Positions 1 through 7,038 of a stretch of 11,080 nucleotides of DNA are shown here, piece by piece. Position 1 is the first letter of the stretch; every line of letters begins with the position of its first letter. The DNA is from Methanomicrobiales archaeon. GTDB lineage: Archaea > Halobacteriota > Methanomicrobia > Methanomicrobiales > Methanoculleaceae. The translations under genes were made by a program, and so were the position numbers. Under the pieces are notes generated by a model that did no database searches, was not told the DNA's origin, and saw only the letters and a program-made list of their open reading frames with translations. Location of the stretch: NCBI GenBank assembly GCA_012510335.1, contig JAAZIF010000143.1:1-11080 (forward strand). Direction: 5' to 3'.

Positions 1-816
1 CTCTCCGAGAAGGGGAAGGAGGGGAGCCATATGGGGAACTTCTCCATATCGATGTTCCTCGGGATGGGGATGGGGCCGCTCCTCGGCGGGTTCCTCAATG
101 ACGCCTTCGGTATGCCGTCGGTCTTCTACGTCATGGCCGGTCTCTCAGCGTTTGCAACGATCCTTGTCGCGATCTCGCTTCCTGAGGCAAAGCCTGGTTC
201 ATTCAAAAACCCCGTCAGGGAGCCCGCCTCGATGCGGGAGATCTTCAGGCTGCCGGTCATGCAGGCGGTCATGATCTTTGCCTTCATCAGCGCCCTCGGG
301 CGCGGTGGCATGATGGTCTTCATCCCGGTCTTTGCCCCGATGATCGCGATAAGCCCCGCCGGGGTGGGCGTCGTCCTCTCCGCGAACACCTTCCTGATGG
401 CGCTCCTCCAGGTGCCGGTAGGGAGGATCACAGATACCGGGAACAAGGTGGCCCTGATCGTGATCGGTTCGGCCACAATAGCGGTAGCGCTCGCCGTAAT
501 ACCTTTATCCGGCTCGTTCTGGCCCTTGATCGCGACAACATCCATCATCGGCGTCGGGGGTGCCATCCAGCAACCGTCGATCATGGCCCTGACTGTCGAT
601 GCGGGCCGGAGCATAGGTATGGGAACCTCGATGGGCGCTTACAACACCGTCTTTGGCATCGGCATGATCATCGCACCGCTGGTCGGGGGGGTGTTCATGG
701 ATTACATCAGCGTCGAGGCCGTATTCTACGTGGGCGGCGCGGTAAGCCTGCTCGGTACCGGCATATTTGCCCTTATGATGCAGAGGAGCGCCCGCAAGGG
801 AGATCTAAAAAATTAG
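1..816 (+). CDS. MFS transporter, 3' part (5' end outside window)
   Basis: This is the C-terminal two thirds of a major facilitator superfamily permease of the inner membrane; its substrate cannot be told. The frame is open from base 1 (residues LSEKGKEGSH precede the first ATG at 31), so that ATG is probably internal and the gene starts before the window. Two halves repeat the same pattern: a glycine-rich helix (GMGMGPLLGGF, near residue 22 of the visible part), then the central loop near PVREPAS, then a second half with the motif-A-like GRITDTGNK and a matching GIGMIIAPLVGG helix near the end. About 270 residues are visible, against a usual total near 400. The stop is TAG at 814-816, and 19 bases separate it from the convergent cupin gene. 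Drug or metabolite export is possible but unproven. Confidence 0.9.
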   Translation, partial: LSEKGKEGSHMGNFSISMFLGMGMGPLLGGFLNDAFGMPSVFYVMAGLSAFATILVAISLPEAKPGSFKNPVREPASMREIFRLPVMQAVMIFAFISALGRGGMMVFIPVFAPMIAISPAGVGVVLSANTFLMALLQVPVGRITDTGNKVALIVIGSATIAVALAVIPLSGSFWPLIATTSIIGVGGAIQQPSIMALTVDAGRSIGMGTSMGAYNTVFGIGMIIAPLVGGVFMDYISVEAVFYVGGAVSLLGTGIFALMMQRSARKGDLKN

Positions 817-835
817 GAGTGGTTCCGACGAGAGA

Positions 836-1237
836 TTACTCTGTCGTCTTCCCGTCGAAATGCTCTTCCTGGGCCATAGCCTCTTCGCGGGTCTTATGCA
901 GAACCCCATCCCGGTGCTCGGGCGGCGAGTAGATCGTGTAGAGTTTGAGATCTGCTGTCTTTGATGTGTTCAGGACGTTGTGGCTTGCGCCACCCGGCAC
1001 GATCACGGCGCTGCCGTCCTCGACTGCGTGTTTAACACCGTTGATCACGACGACCCCTTCCCCTTCCTCGAACCGGAAGAACTGGTCGATGTCATCATGC
1101 ACCTCCTCGCCGATCTCCTCGCCGGGCTTCAGGCACATAAGCACAAGCTGGCTGAACTGCCCTGTATATAGAACCCTGCGGAAATCGGAGTTCTCTACCG
1201 TGTCATCCTCGATGTTAGTTGAGAAGCCTTTCTTCAT
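836..1237 (-). CDS. Small cupin-domain protein
   Basis: A 133-residue single-domain cupin (cupin_2 type), a small beta-barrel usually binding one metal ion; the exact reaction is unknown. The second cupin motif is textbook: GSAVIVPGGASHN at residues 75-87, with His86 as ligand. The first motif is altered: after PGEEIGEEVH (His47) the usual second His and the Glu appear as Asp and Gln (DDIDQFF, 48-54), followed by GEG at 59-61. The tail LYTIYSPPEHRDGVLHKT (99-116) is characteristic of a widespread group often labelled mannose-6-phosphate isomerase-like. The start codon is preceded by AGAGGT on the minus strand, a fair ribosome binding site, and AT-rich promoter-like sequence lies at about 1259-1285. 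The gene stands alone, convergent with the MFS gene. Confidence 0.88.
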   Translation of the reverse strand: MKKGFSTNIEDDTVENSDFRRVLYTGQFSQLVLMCLKPGEEIGEEVHDDIDQFFRFEEGEGVVVINGVKHAVEDGSAVIVPGGASHNVLNTSKTADLKLYTIYSPPEHRDGVLHKTREEAMAQEEHFDGKTTE

Positions 1238-1546
1238 GTCACAACCTCTTTACAGTCGTTATTAGTTATGGAATGGTTATTATTCTACCGCTGTAAACCG
1301 TTCAACCCCCGCCGGGGGCTCCCTCTAATGTGACGGCGATACCCCATCAGCATTGTGGTTCGCCGGCAGGCGCATGCGGTAGGGAAAAACCGTTCAGTCT
1401 GGCCAGCCGGGCGATCCTCAAAGCCGGAGTTGAGAGCTCTATCCGGCCGGGGGCAACCCGCACGCGCAAGGCTGCTATATGCGGACAGTTAGATGAAGCA
1501 CCCTGCCATAATCGCGGATTAGGAAAAAATAGTTTAGCGGCCGGCC
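1238..1546. other. Non-coding stretch between cupin and rps3ae
   Basis: No convincing gene is seen on either strand. It holds the AT-rich presumed promoter of the cupin gene (about 1259-1285), a GC hairpin around 1307-1319 (CCCCCGCCGGGGG), a 10-base direct repeat AAACCGTTCA at 1295-1304 and 1387-1396, and the A-run that would terminate the rps3ae operon on the minus strand. Short open frames here use rare-looking codons and overlap the end of rps3ae. Confidence 0.6.
1524..1529 (-). terminator. Oligo-T terminator of the rps15-rps3ae operon
   Basis: Read on the minus strand, a run of six T (TATTTTTTCC) begins about 18 bases after the rps3ae stop codon. Archaeal RNA polymerase terminates at such T-runs without needing a strong hairpin. 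The position directly after the last gene of the operon supports the call; termination itself is inferred. Confidence 0.5.
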
Positions 1547-2140
1547 CTATACGGTCGCGATCTGCTCGAGTTTGGACTTGGTTATCTCGACCCGGCGGAT
1601 CGGGTATATCGTCTTGACGACCTTGAATATATCCCGCGCCATATCGCCTGAGACGATATCCTTGACCAGGGTCTCGAGATCGCTCTCCGCTGCCCGGGCG
1701 GTCAGGGCCTGCGATATCGCCTGCCGCACAGCATGGACCTGGCTCTGTTCGGCCCTCGACAGGGTAAGACAGACGACTGTCACCCGGAGGAGTTTGCCGT
1801 CCTTGCTGATGACCGGGTGGATGGTATCGATGCGGGATGCCCGCCGCTTGACCATCGACCGCAGGTAGTCCCGGGTCACCTCGTGGCCGATAAACTCGGT
1901 GTGGGCGGCGTCACCGGCCACGTTGTTGATCTTGAACTTCATCTTTATGTGGGACTTGGAGTAGTCCTGCACAACTTCGCCGAGCGTCGCGGTCATGACC
2001 CGGCCGACCATGTTCTCAGGGTCGGCCGAGATGGTGTCACCGATCTCGACTTTGCCGAAGGCATCCGGTACGTAAACCCGGTACCACCTCTTGGCCTTCC
2101 AGCCTTCCACCCTTCTTCCAACCTGTTTCTTCTTTGCCAT
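1547..2140 (-). CDS. rps3ae: 30S ribosomal protein S3Ae (eS1)
   Basis: Archaeal/eukaryotic small-subunit ribosomal protein, homologue of eukaryotic S3a (eS1). The 197-residue product begins MAKKKQVGRRVEGWKAKRWY and continues with the family-typical VYVPDAFG, IGDTISADPENMVGR and FIGHEVTRDYLRSMVKRR segments; its length is normal for archaea. The reading frame can be extended upstream to 2173, but the start at 2140 fits the conserved N-terminus and has AAGTGAT just upstream, matching the GGTGAT part of the archaeal anti-Shine-Dalgarno. It is the last gene of the rps15 / DHH / pcc1 / rps3ae cluster, 51 bases after pcc1. A TATA-like box lies in that gap, so it may also have its own promoter. Confidence 0.97.
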   Translation of the reverse strand: MAKKKQVGRRVEGWKAKRWYRVYVPDAFGKVEIGDTISADPENMVGRVMTATLGEVVQDYSKSHIKMKFKINNVAGDAAHTEFIGHEVTRDYLRSMVKRRASRIDTIHPVISKDGKLLRVTVVCLTLSRAEQSQVHAVRQAISQALTARAAESDLETLVKDIVSGDMARDIFKVVKTIYPIRRVEITKSKLEQIATV

Positions 2141-2160
2141 TGTATCACTTCTCATATCTG

Positions 2161-2168
2161 TTTTATAA
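2161..2168 (-). promoter_or_regulatory. Candidate internal TATA box for rps3ae
   Basis: On the minus strand the pcc1-rps3ae gap contains GGTTATAAAACAG, a good archaeal TATA box. Its centre is about 24 bases before the rps3ae ATG, the normal distance to a transcription start, so a transcript from it would be leaderless or nearly so. It would allow S3Ae to be made in excess of Pcc1 and the DHH protein. Predicted from sequence only. Confidence 0.45.
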
Positions 2169-2191
2169 CCCAATTGAGACTGAATGCGCGT

Positions 2192-2428
2192 TCAGACCTC
2201 CGACTGCCGGGAGGCAGAGGTGCATACATCCTCTGCTATCGCCAGGTTCATGAGGTAGTCATCCATCGATGCGATGATCGACCGGAGCCTGGTTCCCTCG
2301 ATCTCCGCCCGCACCCCCCCCTCGATCGGGTGGGTTCTGATCAGGGTGAGGTTGTCGGGCTCAAGAGCCGCCGCCACGCATTCCGGGTGGCGGTGCCGGG
2401 TCTCGATTATGCCCTCGACCCTGATCAT
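2192..2428 (-). CDS. pcc1: KEOPS complex subunit Pcc1
   Basis: Pcc1 is the small dimerising subunit of the archaeal KEOPS complex (with Kae1, Bud32 and Cgi121), which transfers the threonylcarbamoyl group to A37 of ANN-decoding tRNAs. The 78-residue product is the usual length and shows the family signatures EPDNL at residues 23-27 and the C-terminal RSIIASMDDYLMNLAIAED helix (49-67), corresponding to the conserved R-S-ΦΦ-A-T/S-Φ-D-D-Y/W region. Its ATG overlaps the stop of the DHH gene as ATGA (2425-2428), implying translational coupling. Location between a RecJ-like gene and rps3ae is the standard archaeal arrangement and supports the call. The other KEOPS subunits are not in this window. 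Confidence 0.93.
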   Translation of the reverse strand: MIRVEGIIETRHRHPECVAAALEPDNLTLIRTHPIEGGVRAEIEGTRLRSIIASMDDYLMNLAIAEDVCTSASRQSEV

Positions 2429-3642
2429 GTGGGTACCTCCTCCAGGAGTTCCTGCCTGAACCGGTCCATCCGATCGGCCCCGAACCTGGCGCCGGCCCTC
2501 CGGTGGTGTCCGCCGCCCTGGCCCCCGCAGGCCTCCGCGACCGTCCGCATCAACACCTCGAGGTCGATATCGATCCCCGGCGGACAGCGTGCCGAGACCG
2601 AGCAGCGATCCCCTCTCCGCCCGATGACGAATACGGGGCCGTCCTGGACCAGGTCGTTTGCGAGCGCGTCCGCTACGTCGCCTGCCACCGATACGTCGTC
2701 CACCTCGAAGAGGGCGATCCCATCGTCGAGGCGGCGCGCCCCGTGGATGCCGGCGATGACCGCCTTCCGGTAGCCGGCGGCGATCTCCCAGGCCTCCTGC
2801 AGCGCATAGGTCGAGCGGAGGCAGAGCGATGCGCCTGTATCCCCGGATCCGGCCTTGCCGCAGGCGTCGACGACGGCGGCGAGGCCCAATGCCTCGTCGA
2901 TGACCTCCCGGCCGAGACTGTATGTGGCCCCCCAGATCCCGTAGATCGCGGAGAGCGATGCTTTCGGGGCGGCCTCAAGAACGATCCGGGAGAGGAGGGC
3001 CTCGTAGTCGACGTCGTCTTCGTCGGTGACCTCTGCGACCAGGGCCCGGGCAGCGTCTGGAATGCCCGAGAGCCCTGGGAGGTAGGGGTTGATGGCGAGC
3101 GCAACCTGCTCGGCGAGCCCCCTTCCAGGGAGGCGGAGGCCGCGGCGGGGTGCGATGAACCCGTTTGCGATGCCTTCGCTGACTATATCCCGGTTCGGTC
3201 CTTCGAGTACCTGGCGGTCGCCTATGATGCCGAGGAGCGCAAGCCCCGCGAGATCCCTGTTGTCCCCCATGCGCTGCGCGACTATGTATGCCGCGCCGGC
3301 AGCCGAGAGGTTCTGGTCACCGTCTATACCCGCAAGGCGCGGGTTGACGTGGTAGTCGCCCTCGAAATGGGGCACGTGATGGTCCACCACCATCACGTCG
3401 CCAGGGAGGTCTGATAGCGCTGACCCGAGATCGCAGAGGAGCACGCTGCTGTCGCGAGGGATATCGGCCGTTGTGATGGTCGAGCGAACCCTCAGCCGGA
3501 ACCCCCTGCCCCCTCGGAACATGGCGTGGCAGAGGATGGATGCGGCGGCTATGCCATCGGCATCGTGATGCGCGAACACCTCCACAAACTCCTGTTCGAG
3601 GAGATGACCGGCGAGGCTGGCAGCAGCGGCGTCAAGCGACAT
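2425..3642 (-). CDS. DHH-family phosphoesterase, archaeal RecJ-like
   Basis: A 405-residue DHH/DHHA1 phosphoesterase related to bacterial RecJ and the archaeal GINS-associated nuclease group. Visible catalytic motifs, in order: motif I HHDADG (25-30), motif II CDLGS (70-74), the DHH signature VVDHHVPH (85-92), and motif IV GIIGDRQ (138-144). These bind two metal ions. The C-terminal DHHA1 domain ends with GGQGGGHHRRAG (373-384), the substrate-binding glycine-rich loop. All expected metal ligands appear present, so it should be an active exonuclease or phosphodiesterase on DNA, RNA or oligonucleotides. Whether it is the replisome-bound GAN enzyme or a paralogue (for example an RNA 5'-exonuclease) cannot be told. 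The gene starts 7 bases after rps15 and overlaps pcc1 by 4 bases, so it is co-transcribed with translation and tRNA-modification genes. Confidence 0.92.
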   Translation of the reverse strand: MSLDAAAASLAGHLLEQEFVEVFAHHDADGIAAASILCHAMFRGGRGFRLRVRSTITTADIPRDSSVLLCDLGSALSDLPGDVMVVDHHVPHFEGDYHVNPRLAGIDGDQNLSAAGAAYIVAQRMGDNRDLAGLALLGIIGDRQVLEGPNRDIVSEGIANGFIAPRRGLRLPGRGLAEQVALAINPYLPGLSGIPDAARALVAEVTDEDDVDYEALLSRIVLEAAPKASLSAIYGIWGATYSLGREVIDEALGLAAVVDACGKAGSGDTGASLCLRSTYALQEAWEIAAGYRKAVIAGIHGARRLDDGIALFEVDDVSVAGDVADALANDLVQDGPVFVIGRRGDRCSVSARCPPGIDIDLEVLMRTVAEACGGQGGGHHRRAGARFGADRMDRFRQELLEEVPT

Positions 3643-3649
3643 GGGTCAA

Positions 3650-4108
3650 TCAACGGGAGAGCAGGATCTCCGCGGTCTCCGGCTTATAGGTCCAGCCTTC
3701 CGGCATCCGTCCGGACCTGACGTAGTACCTGCCCAGCCTGCGCACCTTTGACTCGGTGATCTGGAGCTGCCGGGCGTTATGCACATCCTTCCTGTTCTCC
3801 GCAAGATGCCTCCTCAGTCCGAGCGCCTTCTGCATCAGGTTGCGCAGGTCTTCAGGGATATCGGACTCAAGGCCCTTCTCGCGGAGGATCTCGTTCACGC
3901 GCTTGCCGGTGGCGAGCTTGATATCGGGGACACCATGTTTGTCCCGGAGCACAAGGCCAATCTGGCTGCTTGACATGCCATCTTTGCGGAGCTCAACTAT
4001 GATCTTCTCTATCTCCGCTGCGTCCGTGTTTGACCATTCAGGTGCCTCCTTCCGGTAGGGTCGGACGGAACTGCTGGTTCCACGGCGCCGGGCGTACATT
4101 CTTGCCAT
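3650..4108 (-). CDS. rps15: 30S ribosomal protein S15 (uS15)
   Basis: Small-subunit ribosomal protein that binds the central domain of 16S rRNA. The 152-residue length is that of the archaeal/eukaryotic form, longer than the bacterial one because of an N-terminal extension (MARMYARRRG, then the SSSVRPYRKEAPEW block). The core helices follow: SSSQIGLVLRDKHGVPDIK (47-65), MQKALGLRRHLAENRKDVHN, and ITESKVRRLGRYYVRSGRMP near the end. A strong ribosome binding site, GGAGGTG on the minus strand (4114-4120), lies 5 bases before the ATG. It is the first gene of the rps15 / DHH / pcc1 / rps3ae operon. A long inverted repeat sits directly upstream and may be part of its leader. Confidence 0.97.
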   Translation of the reverse strand: MARMYARRRGTSSSVRPYRKEAPEWSNTDAAEIEKIIVELRKDGMSSSQIGLVLRDKHGVPDIKLATGKRVNEILREKGLESDIPEDLRNLMQKALGLRRHLAENRKDVHNARQLQITESKVRRLGRYYVRSGRMPEGWTYKPETAEILLSR

Positions 4109-4129
4109 TCATACACCTCCGATTATGCA

Positions 4130-4225
4130 CTATGCTAAGTCCAGAAAAGAGTCCGTAAACTGACTAATCTCTGTAATCCCGAGCCCTTGCGGGCAGTGCG
4201 TGGGAGCACGTCGGACTTACCATAG
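4130..4225 (-). other. Long inverted repeat upstream of rps15, possible structured leader or small RNA
   Basis: The arms CTATGCTAAGTCC (4130-4142) and GGACTTACCATAG (4213-4225) pair at 12 of 13 positions, enclosing 70 bases. Inside lie two smaller hairpins, GCCC-TTGC-GGGC (4183-4194) and CGTG-GGAG-CACG (4199-4210), plus a possible AGAG/CTCT helix (4148-4151 with 4169-4172). The near end is only about 20 bases from the rps15 start, so on the minus strand it would sit in the leader just before the ribosome binding site. It could be an autoregulatory S15 site, another cis-element, or a separate small RNA on either strand. A 19-codon frame (4164-4223, minus) runs through it without a ribosome binding site. 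No known RNA family is recognised. Confidence 0.45.
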
Positions 4226-4500
4226 CCAGCACAGTATGTGCCAGGACATGTTCTCCGGGAAGAATCTTAAGGGTATCGGAGGTGTGCCGCCCCGGAGATC
4301 CGGTTCTGGCGGGTGATCCATCCCGGCCTCCTCAAGATCCCCGGCTTTCCGAACGAAAGCGCGGTCCATCCCGACGATCCCGCATGAAATTTCTAATTGA
4401 TTGAAAGGAGGAACTATTATACTCCAAAAACCCGGTTCGAGAGGATGGAGCTGGAAATGAATTGAGAGGATTTATCATCGCCTGGAGTGATCTCTATTGC
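4226..4500. other. Non-coding stretch before the histidine kinase, with hairpins and a coding-like remnant
   Basis: No intact gene is seen. Directly after the inverted repeat is a perfect hairpin GCACA-GTA-TGTGC (4229-4241). Next, 4271-4387 is an open frame of 38 codons with typical local codon use but no clear start. Within it lie an imperfect 11-base direct repeat (TCCATCCCGGC 4317-4327, TCCATCCCGAC 4365-4375) and a stem GCTTTC/GAAAGC (4344-4360). The last part (about 4386-4422) is AT-rich with TATTATAC at about 4415-4422, the likely promoter region of the kinase. Confidence 0.5.
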
Positions 4501-6771
4501 GTGAGGGGAGGATCATTGGAACCCCATTTCCGCGATGCGTTGACAAAAGAGCAATTCCTTGATGTTAGCATCATAATTTCCGCTCTGGTCGCCCTAGGCG
4601 CCGCCATGTACTGCCTCTCAATCGGGATCTTCATCCTCGTCCCGCACCTCTTCTATATCCCGATTATCCTTGTGGCCTACCAGTATCCGGAGCGGGCCGT
4701 TGTGTTTACCGGTGCGCTCTCCGCCGCCTATTTTGCAGAGGTACTCTTCTTCTCCCGGAGTCTCGAAGCAGAGTTTGTTGGCGCCCTGATCCGCGTCATA
4801 GTGTTTCTCCTCGTAGCCATCGTCATATCGAACCTCTCGCGTCGTCTGCAGGCACGGGAGAGCCGGTACCGTGGGATCTTTGAGACGTCGGGTGCGGGCA
4901 TCTTCCTCTTCTCGGCCAGGACCGGGGAGATCGCGGAGATGAACCCCGGATGTTCTGTGATGCTCGGGTACCAAAAAGATGAGGCCCTGGCCCTGGAGGT
5001 ATCCGCGATCTGGCCCGGGTACTCGGGGCTCGCCGGAGCCCTTGAGGAGGGCAGGATCGAAGGCCTGGACTGCAACCTCACCGCCCGGGACGGGGCGATC
5101 TACCCGGTCCTCCTCTCGGCAAGCCTCCTCCCGGATCAGGAGACGGTCTGTGCGGTGGTCACCGATATGAAGGAGCAGAAGAGGATGGAGAACCTTCTCC
5201 GCCGTTCGGAGGAGACACTACGGGTCATCCTCAACGCAACCGATGTCGGGATCCTCCTGACCGATCCGGGCAGGGAGGTTGTGGAGGCTAATGCGGCCGC
5301 GGTCCGGTTTTTCGGTGCGGCCGGTCGGGAGGATCTGATCGGGCAAAACCCGGACGGTCTGGTTGCGAGGAGGGATCTCGGGGTCATTCGAACCTACCGG
5401 GAGCAGATCCTGTGTGGGGAGGCGCTTGCGCCGATCGAGTGCATGTTCCGCAGGCTCGATGGTACCGAGAGGCTCGTGGAGGCCACTCTAACCTGCATCT
5501 CGCAGGGCGGAGGTGCCCCGGGGCGGATGGTTATCTCGTTCCGGGATATAACCGAACGGCGCCGGGCGGAGGAGGCGATGCGGGAGGAGAACCGGCACCT
5601 CGCTATCATCAACGAGGTCATGGAAGCGGCCACCGCATCCCGCCGGCTGGACGAGATCCTCCCGGTCTCGCTGGAGAGGGTCACGTCGCTGCTGGATTTC
5701 GAGATGGGTGCGGCATACCTGGTCCATCCCGGGGAAGACACCGTGCATCTGCGCGCCTCTGTGGGCGATAAGGTTCTCCCGACCTGTAAACGCCGGGATG
5801 ATCCGCTCTGCCGGCACGTTTTCGTCGATGGAGAGGCCCGGTTCGTCGACTGGTTCGGGGAGGAGTATCCCGGGCATACGGATCTTGGCATCCGGTCGTT
5901 TGCGGCGGTTCCAATCCCGGGCGACAACGGGACGGTAGGCTGTATAGCGGTCGCGAGCAGGATCCGGGAGATGACCCCGGAGACCGAGCGCCAGATCCTT
6001 ACGGCTATCTGCGAGAAGCTCGGGAGTGTGGTCGTGAAGGGGATGCTCCACGAGGATCTGGAGGCGGCGCTCACCTCCGCGAACCGCTACCTTGAGAAGG
6101 CGAATGCCGCAGCCGCTGAGGTCAACCTCTACGTGGATATACTCACGCACGATATCAACAACGCAAACACCATTGCGATGGGCTACCTGCAGATGTACCT
6201 TGAGTTCGCTGACAAATCGGAAGGGATGCTCATCGAAAAATCGCTTGCAGCCGTCTATCAGAGCAGCGAGGTCATACGAAACGTCCTGACGCTCCGCAAA
6301 ATCAGGACCGGGCCTGTCGAACTTCGGCCGATGCAGCTTGAGCCGGTGATCCAGGGGATGCGCAACTACTACGCCGATACAAGCATCACCCGGGAGGGAC
6401 CGGATGTGGCGGTGCTGGCCGACGACCTCATCGGCGTGGTCTTCGCAAACCTCATCGGCAACTCCACCAAGTTCGGGGGGTCGGATGTTGAGGTCACGAT
6501 CAGCATCAGGGAGGAGGAAGATGGTATGGTATCGGTGACGGTTGCCGATACCGGCCCCGGGATCCCCGACGACCTCAAACCGCGCTTATTCGAGCGCAGC
6601 CAGCGCGGGTCGACGACTAAGAGCGGGAAGGGGCTTGGCCTCTACATCGTCAGGATGCTTGTTGAGCGCTACGGGGGGAGCGTCCGGGCCGGGGATCGCG
6701 TCCCTGGCCGGCCGGAGAAGGGGGCAGCCATAACGGTGACCCTGCCGCGCTGCTCCCCCGTGAGCGGGTGA
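4501..6771 (+). CDS. Orphan membrane-bound PAS/PAS/GAF sensor histidine kinase
   Basis: A 756-residue sensor kinase (numbering from GTG 4501). Four hydrophobic segments at about 22-47, 48-62, 67-85 and 92-111 anchor it in the membrane, with very short external loops. Two PAS domains follow (about 121-230 and 236-360, the second ending RDITERR), then a GAF domain (about 367-517). The kinase core has an H-box LTHDINN (phospho-acceptor His550), N-box NLIGNSTKFG (650-659), G1 DTGPGIP (683-689), F-box FERSQRG and G2 GKGLGL, so it looks catalytically complete. The HDINN variant is common in archaeal kinases. No response regulator is adjacent; the partner and the signal are unknown. Start choice: no ATG is available; GTG 4501 has GGAGTGATC 8 bases upstream, while TTG 4462 and TTG 4516 are alternatives. 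Confidence 0.9.
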   Translation: MRGGSLEPHFRDALTKEQFLDVSIIISALVALGAAMYCLSIGIFILVPHLFYIPIILVAYQYPERAVVFTGALSAAYFAEVLFFSRSLEAEFVGALIRVIVFLLVAIVISNLSRRLQARESRYRGIFETSGAGIFLFSARTGEIAEMNPGCSVMLGYQKDEALALEVSAIWPGYSGLAGALEEGRIEGLDCNLTARDGAIYPVLLSASLLPDQETVCAVVTDMKEQKRMENLLRRSEETLRVILNATDVGILLTDPGREVVEANAAAVRFFGAAGREDLIGQNPDGLVARRDLGVIRTYREQILCGEALAPIECMFRRLDGTERLVEATLTCISQGGGAPGRMVISFRDITERRRAEEAMREENRHLAIINEVMEAATASRRLDEILPVSLERVTSLLDFEMGAAYLVHPGEDTVHLRASVGDKVLPTCKRRDDPLCRHVFVDGEARFVDWFGEEYPGHTDLGIRSFAAVPIPGDNGTVGCIAVASRIREMTPETERQILTAICEKLGSVVVKGMLHEDLEAALTSANRYLEKANAAAAEVNLYVDILTHDINNANTIAMGYLQMYLEFADKSEGMLIEKSLAAVYQSSEVIRNVLTLRKIRTGPVELRPMQLEPVIQGMRNYYADTSITREGPDVAVLADDLIGVVFANLIGNSTKFGGSDVEVTISIREEEDGMVSVTVADTGPGIPDDLKPRLFERSQRGSTTKSGKGLGLYIVRMLVERYGGSVRAGDRVPGRPEKGAAITVTLPRCSPVSG

Positions 6772-6776
6772 GCCGA

Positions 6777-6784
6777 ATATTTAT
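6777..6784 (+). promoter_or_regulatory. Candidate TATA box for tRNA-Gly
   Basis: ATATTTAT stands out in GC-rich surroundings a few bases after the kinase stop and about 36 bases before the mature tRNA 5' end. This places a transcription start about 10 bases ahead of the tRNA, with a short 5' leader for RNase P. Predicted only. Confidence 0.5.
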
Positions 6785-6816
6785 CACCTCCCGGGTCGAT
6801 ATCTGCTGGTACGGGT

Positions 6817-6887
6817 GCGATAGTAGTCTAGCGGTAGGACAGGGGCTTCCCAAGCCTCTAGCCCGGGTTCGATTCCCGGCTATCGCA
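6817..6887 (+). tRNA. tRNA-Gly (anticodon CCC)
   Basis: A complete cloverleaf can be folded by eye. Acceptor stem GCGATAG (6817-6823) pairs with CTATCGC (6880-6886), discriminator A6887. The D arm runs from 6826 to 6840 with AGCGGTAG in the loop. The anticodon stem GGGGC/GCCTC encloses TTCCCAA, anticodon CCC at 6849-6851. The T arm is CCGGG-TTCGATT-CCCGG (6863-6879). CCA is not encoded and no intron is seen. It decodes GGG. A T-rich stretch (CTCTTTTACC, about 6901-6910) just downstream is a possible terminator. Confidence 0.97.
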
Positions 6888-6946
6888 TACCTATCCGATC
6901 CTCTTTTACCGGGCCATTTCTCGCTCAGAGAGCCACGCGGGGGAGT

Positions 6947-7002
6947 ATCAGGTGCGATCGAATAGCCGGTCCGGGGCAAGAAAGCCCCTTCGCGAACCTG
7001 AT
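6947..7002. repeat. Nested stem-loop between tRNA-Gly and the MFS remnant
   Basis: The outer arms ATCAGGT (6947-6953) and ACCTGAT (6996-7002) pair perfectly; GCGA (6954-6957) and TCGC (6990-6993) extend the helix across a two-base GA bulge. Inside is a perfect hairpin GGGGC-AAGAAA-GCCCC (6973-6988). It lies beyond the end of the decayed MFS gene on the minus strand and after the tRNA on the plus strand. It may be a small RNA, a terminator-like structure or a relic; no family is recognised. Confidence 0.4.
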
Positions 7003-7038
7003 CGTACCGCCGAGCTCCCGGGCAGGAGACACCCTTTT

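Noticed and set aside
1330..1617. Plus-strand open frame in the cupin-rps3ae gap
   Set aside because: It overlaps the end of rps3ae, starts at GTG without a ribosome binding site and resembles no protein family.
1733..3414. Long plus-strand open frames (1733-2773 and 2503-3414)
   Set aside because: They run antisense to rps3ae, pcc1 and the DHH gene, which have clear family motifs; long antisense frames are expected in GC-rich DNA.
4164..4223. 19-codon minus-strand frame as a leader peptide for rps15
   Set aside because: No ribosome binding site precedes it and its sequence follows from the overlapping inverted repeat; kept only as a note in that entry.
5394..6150. Minus-strand open frames of more than 200 codons
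   Set aside because: They are antisense to the histidine kinase and rich in Arg, Ser and Pro without any motif.
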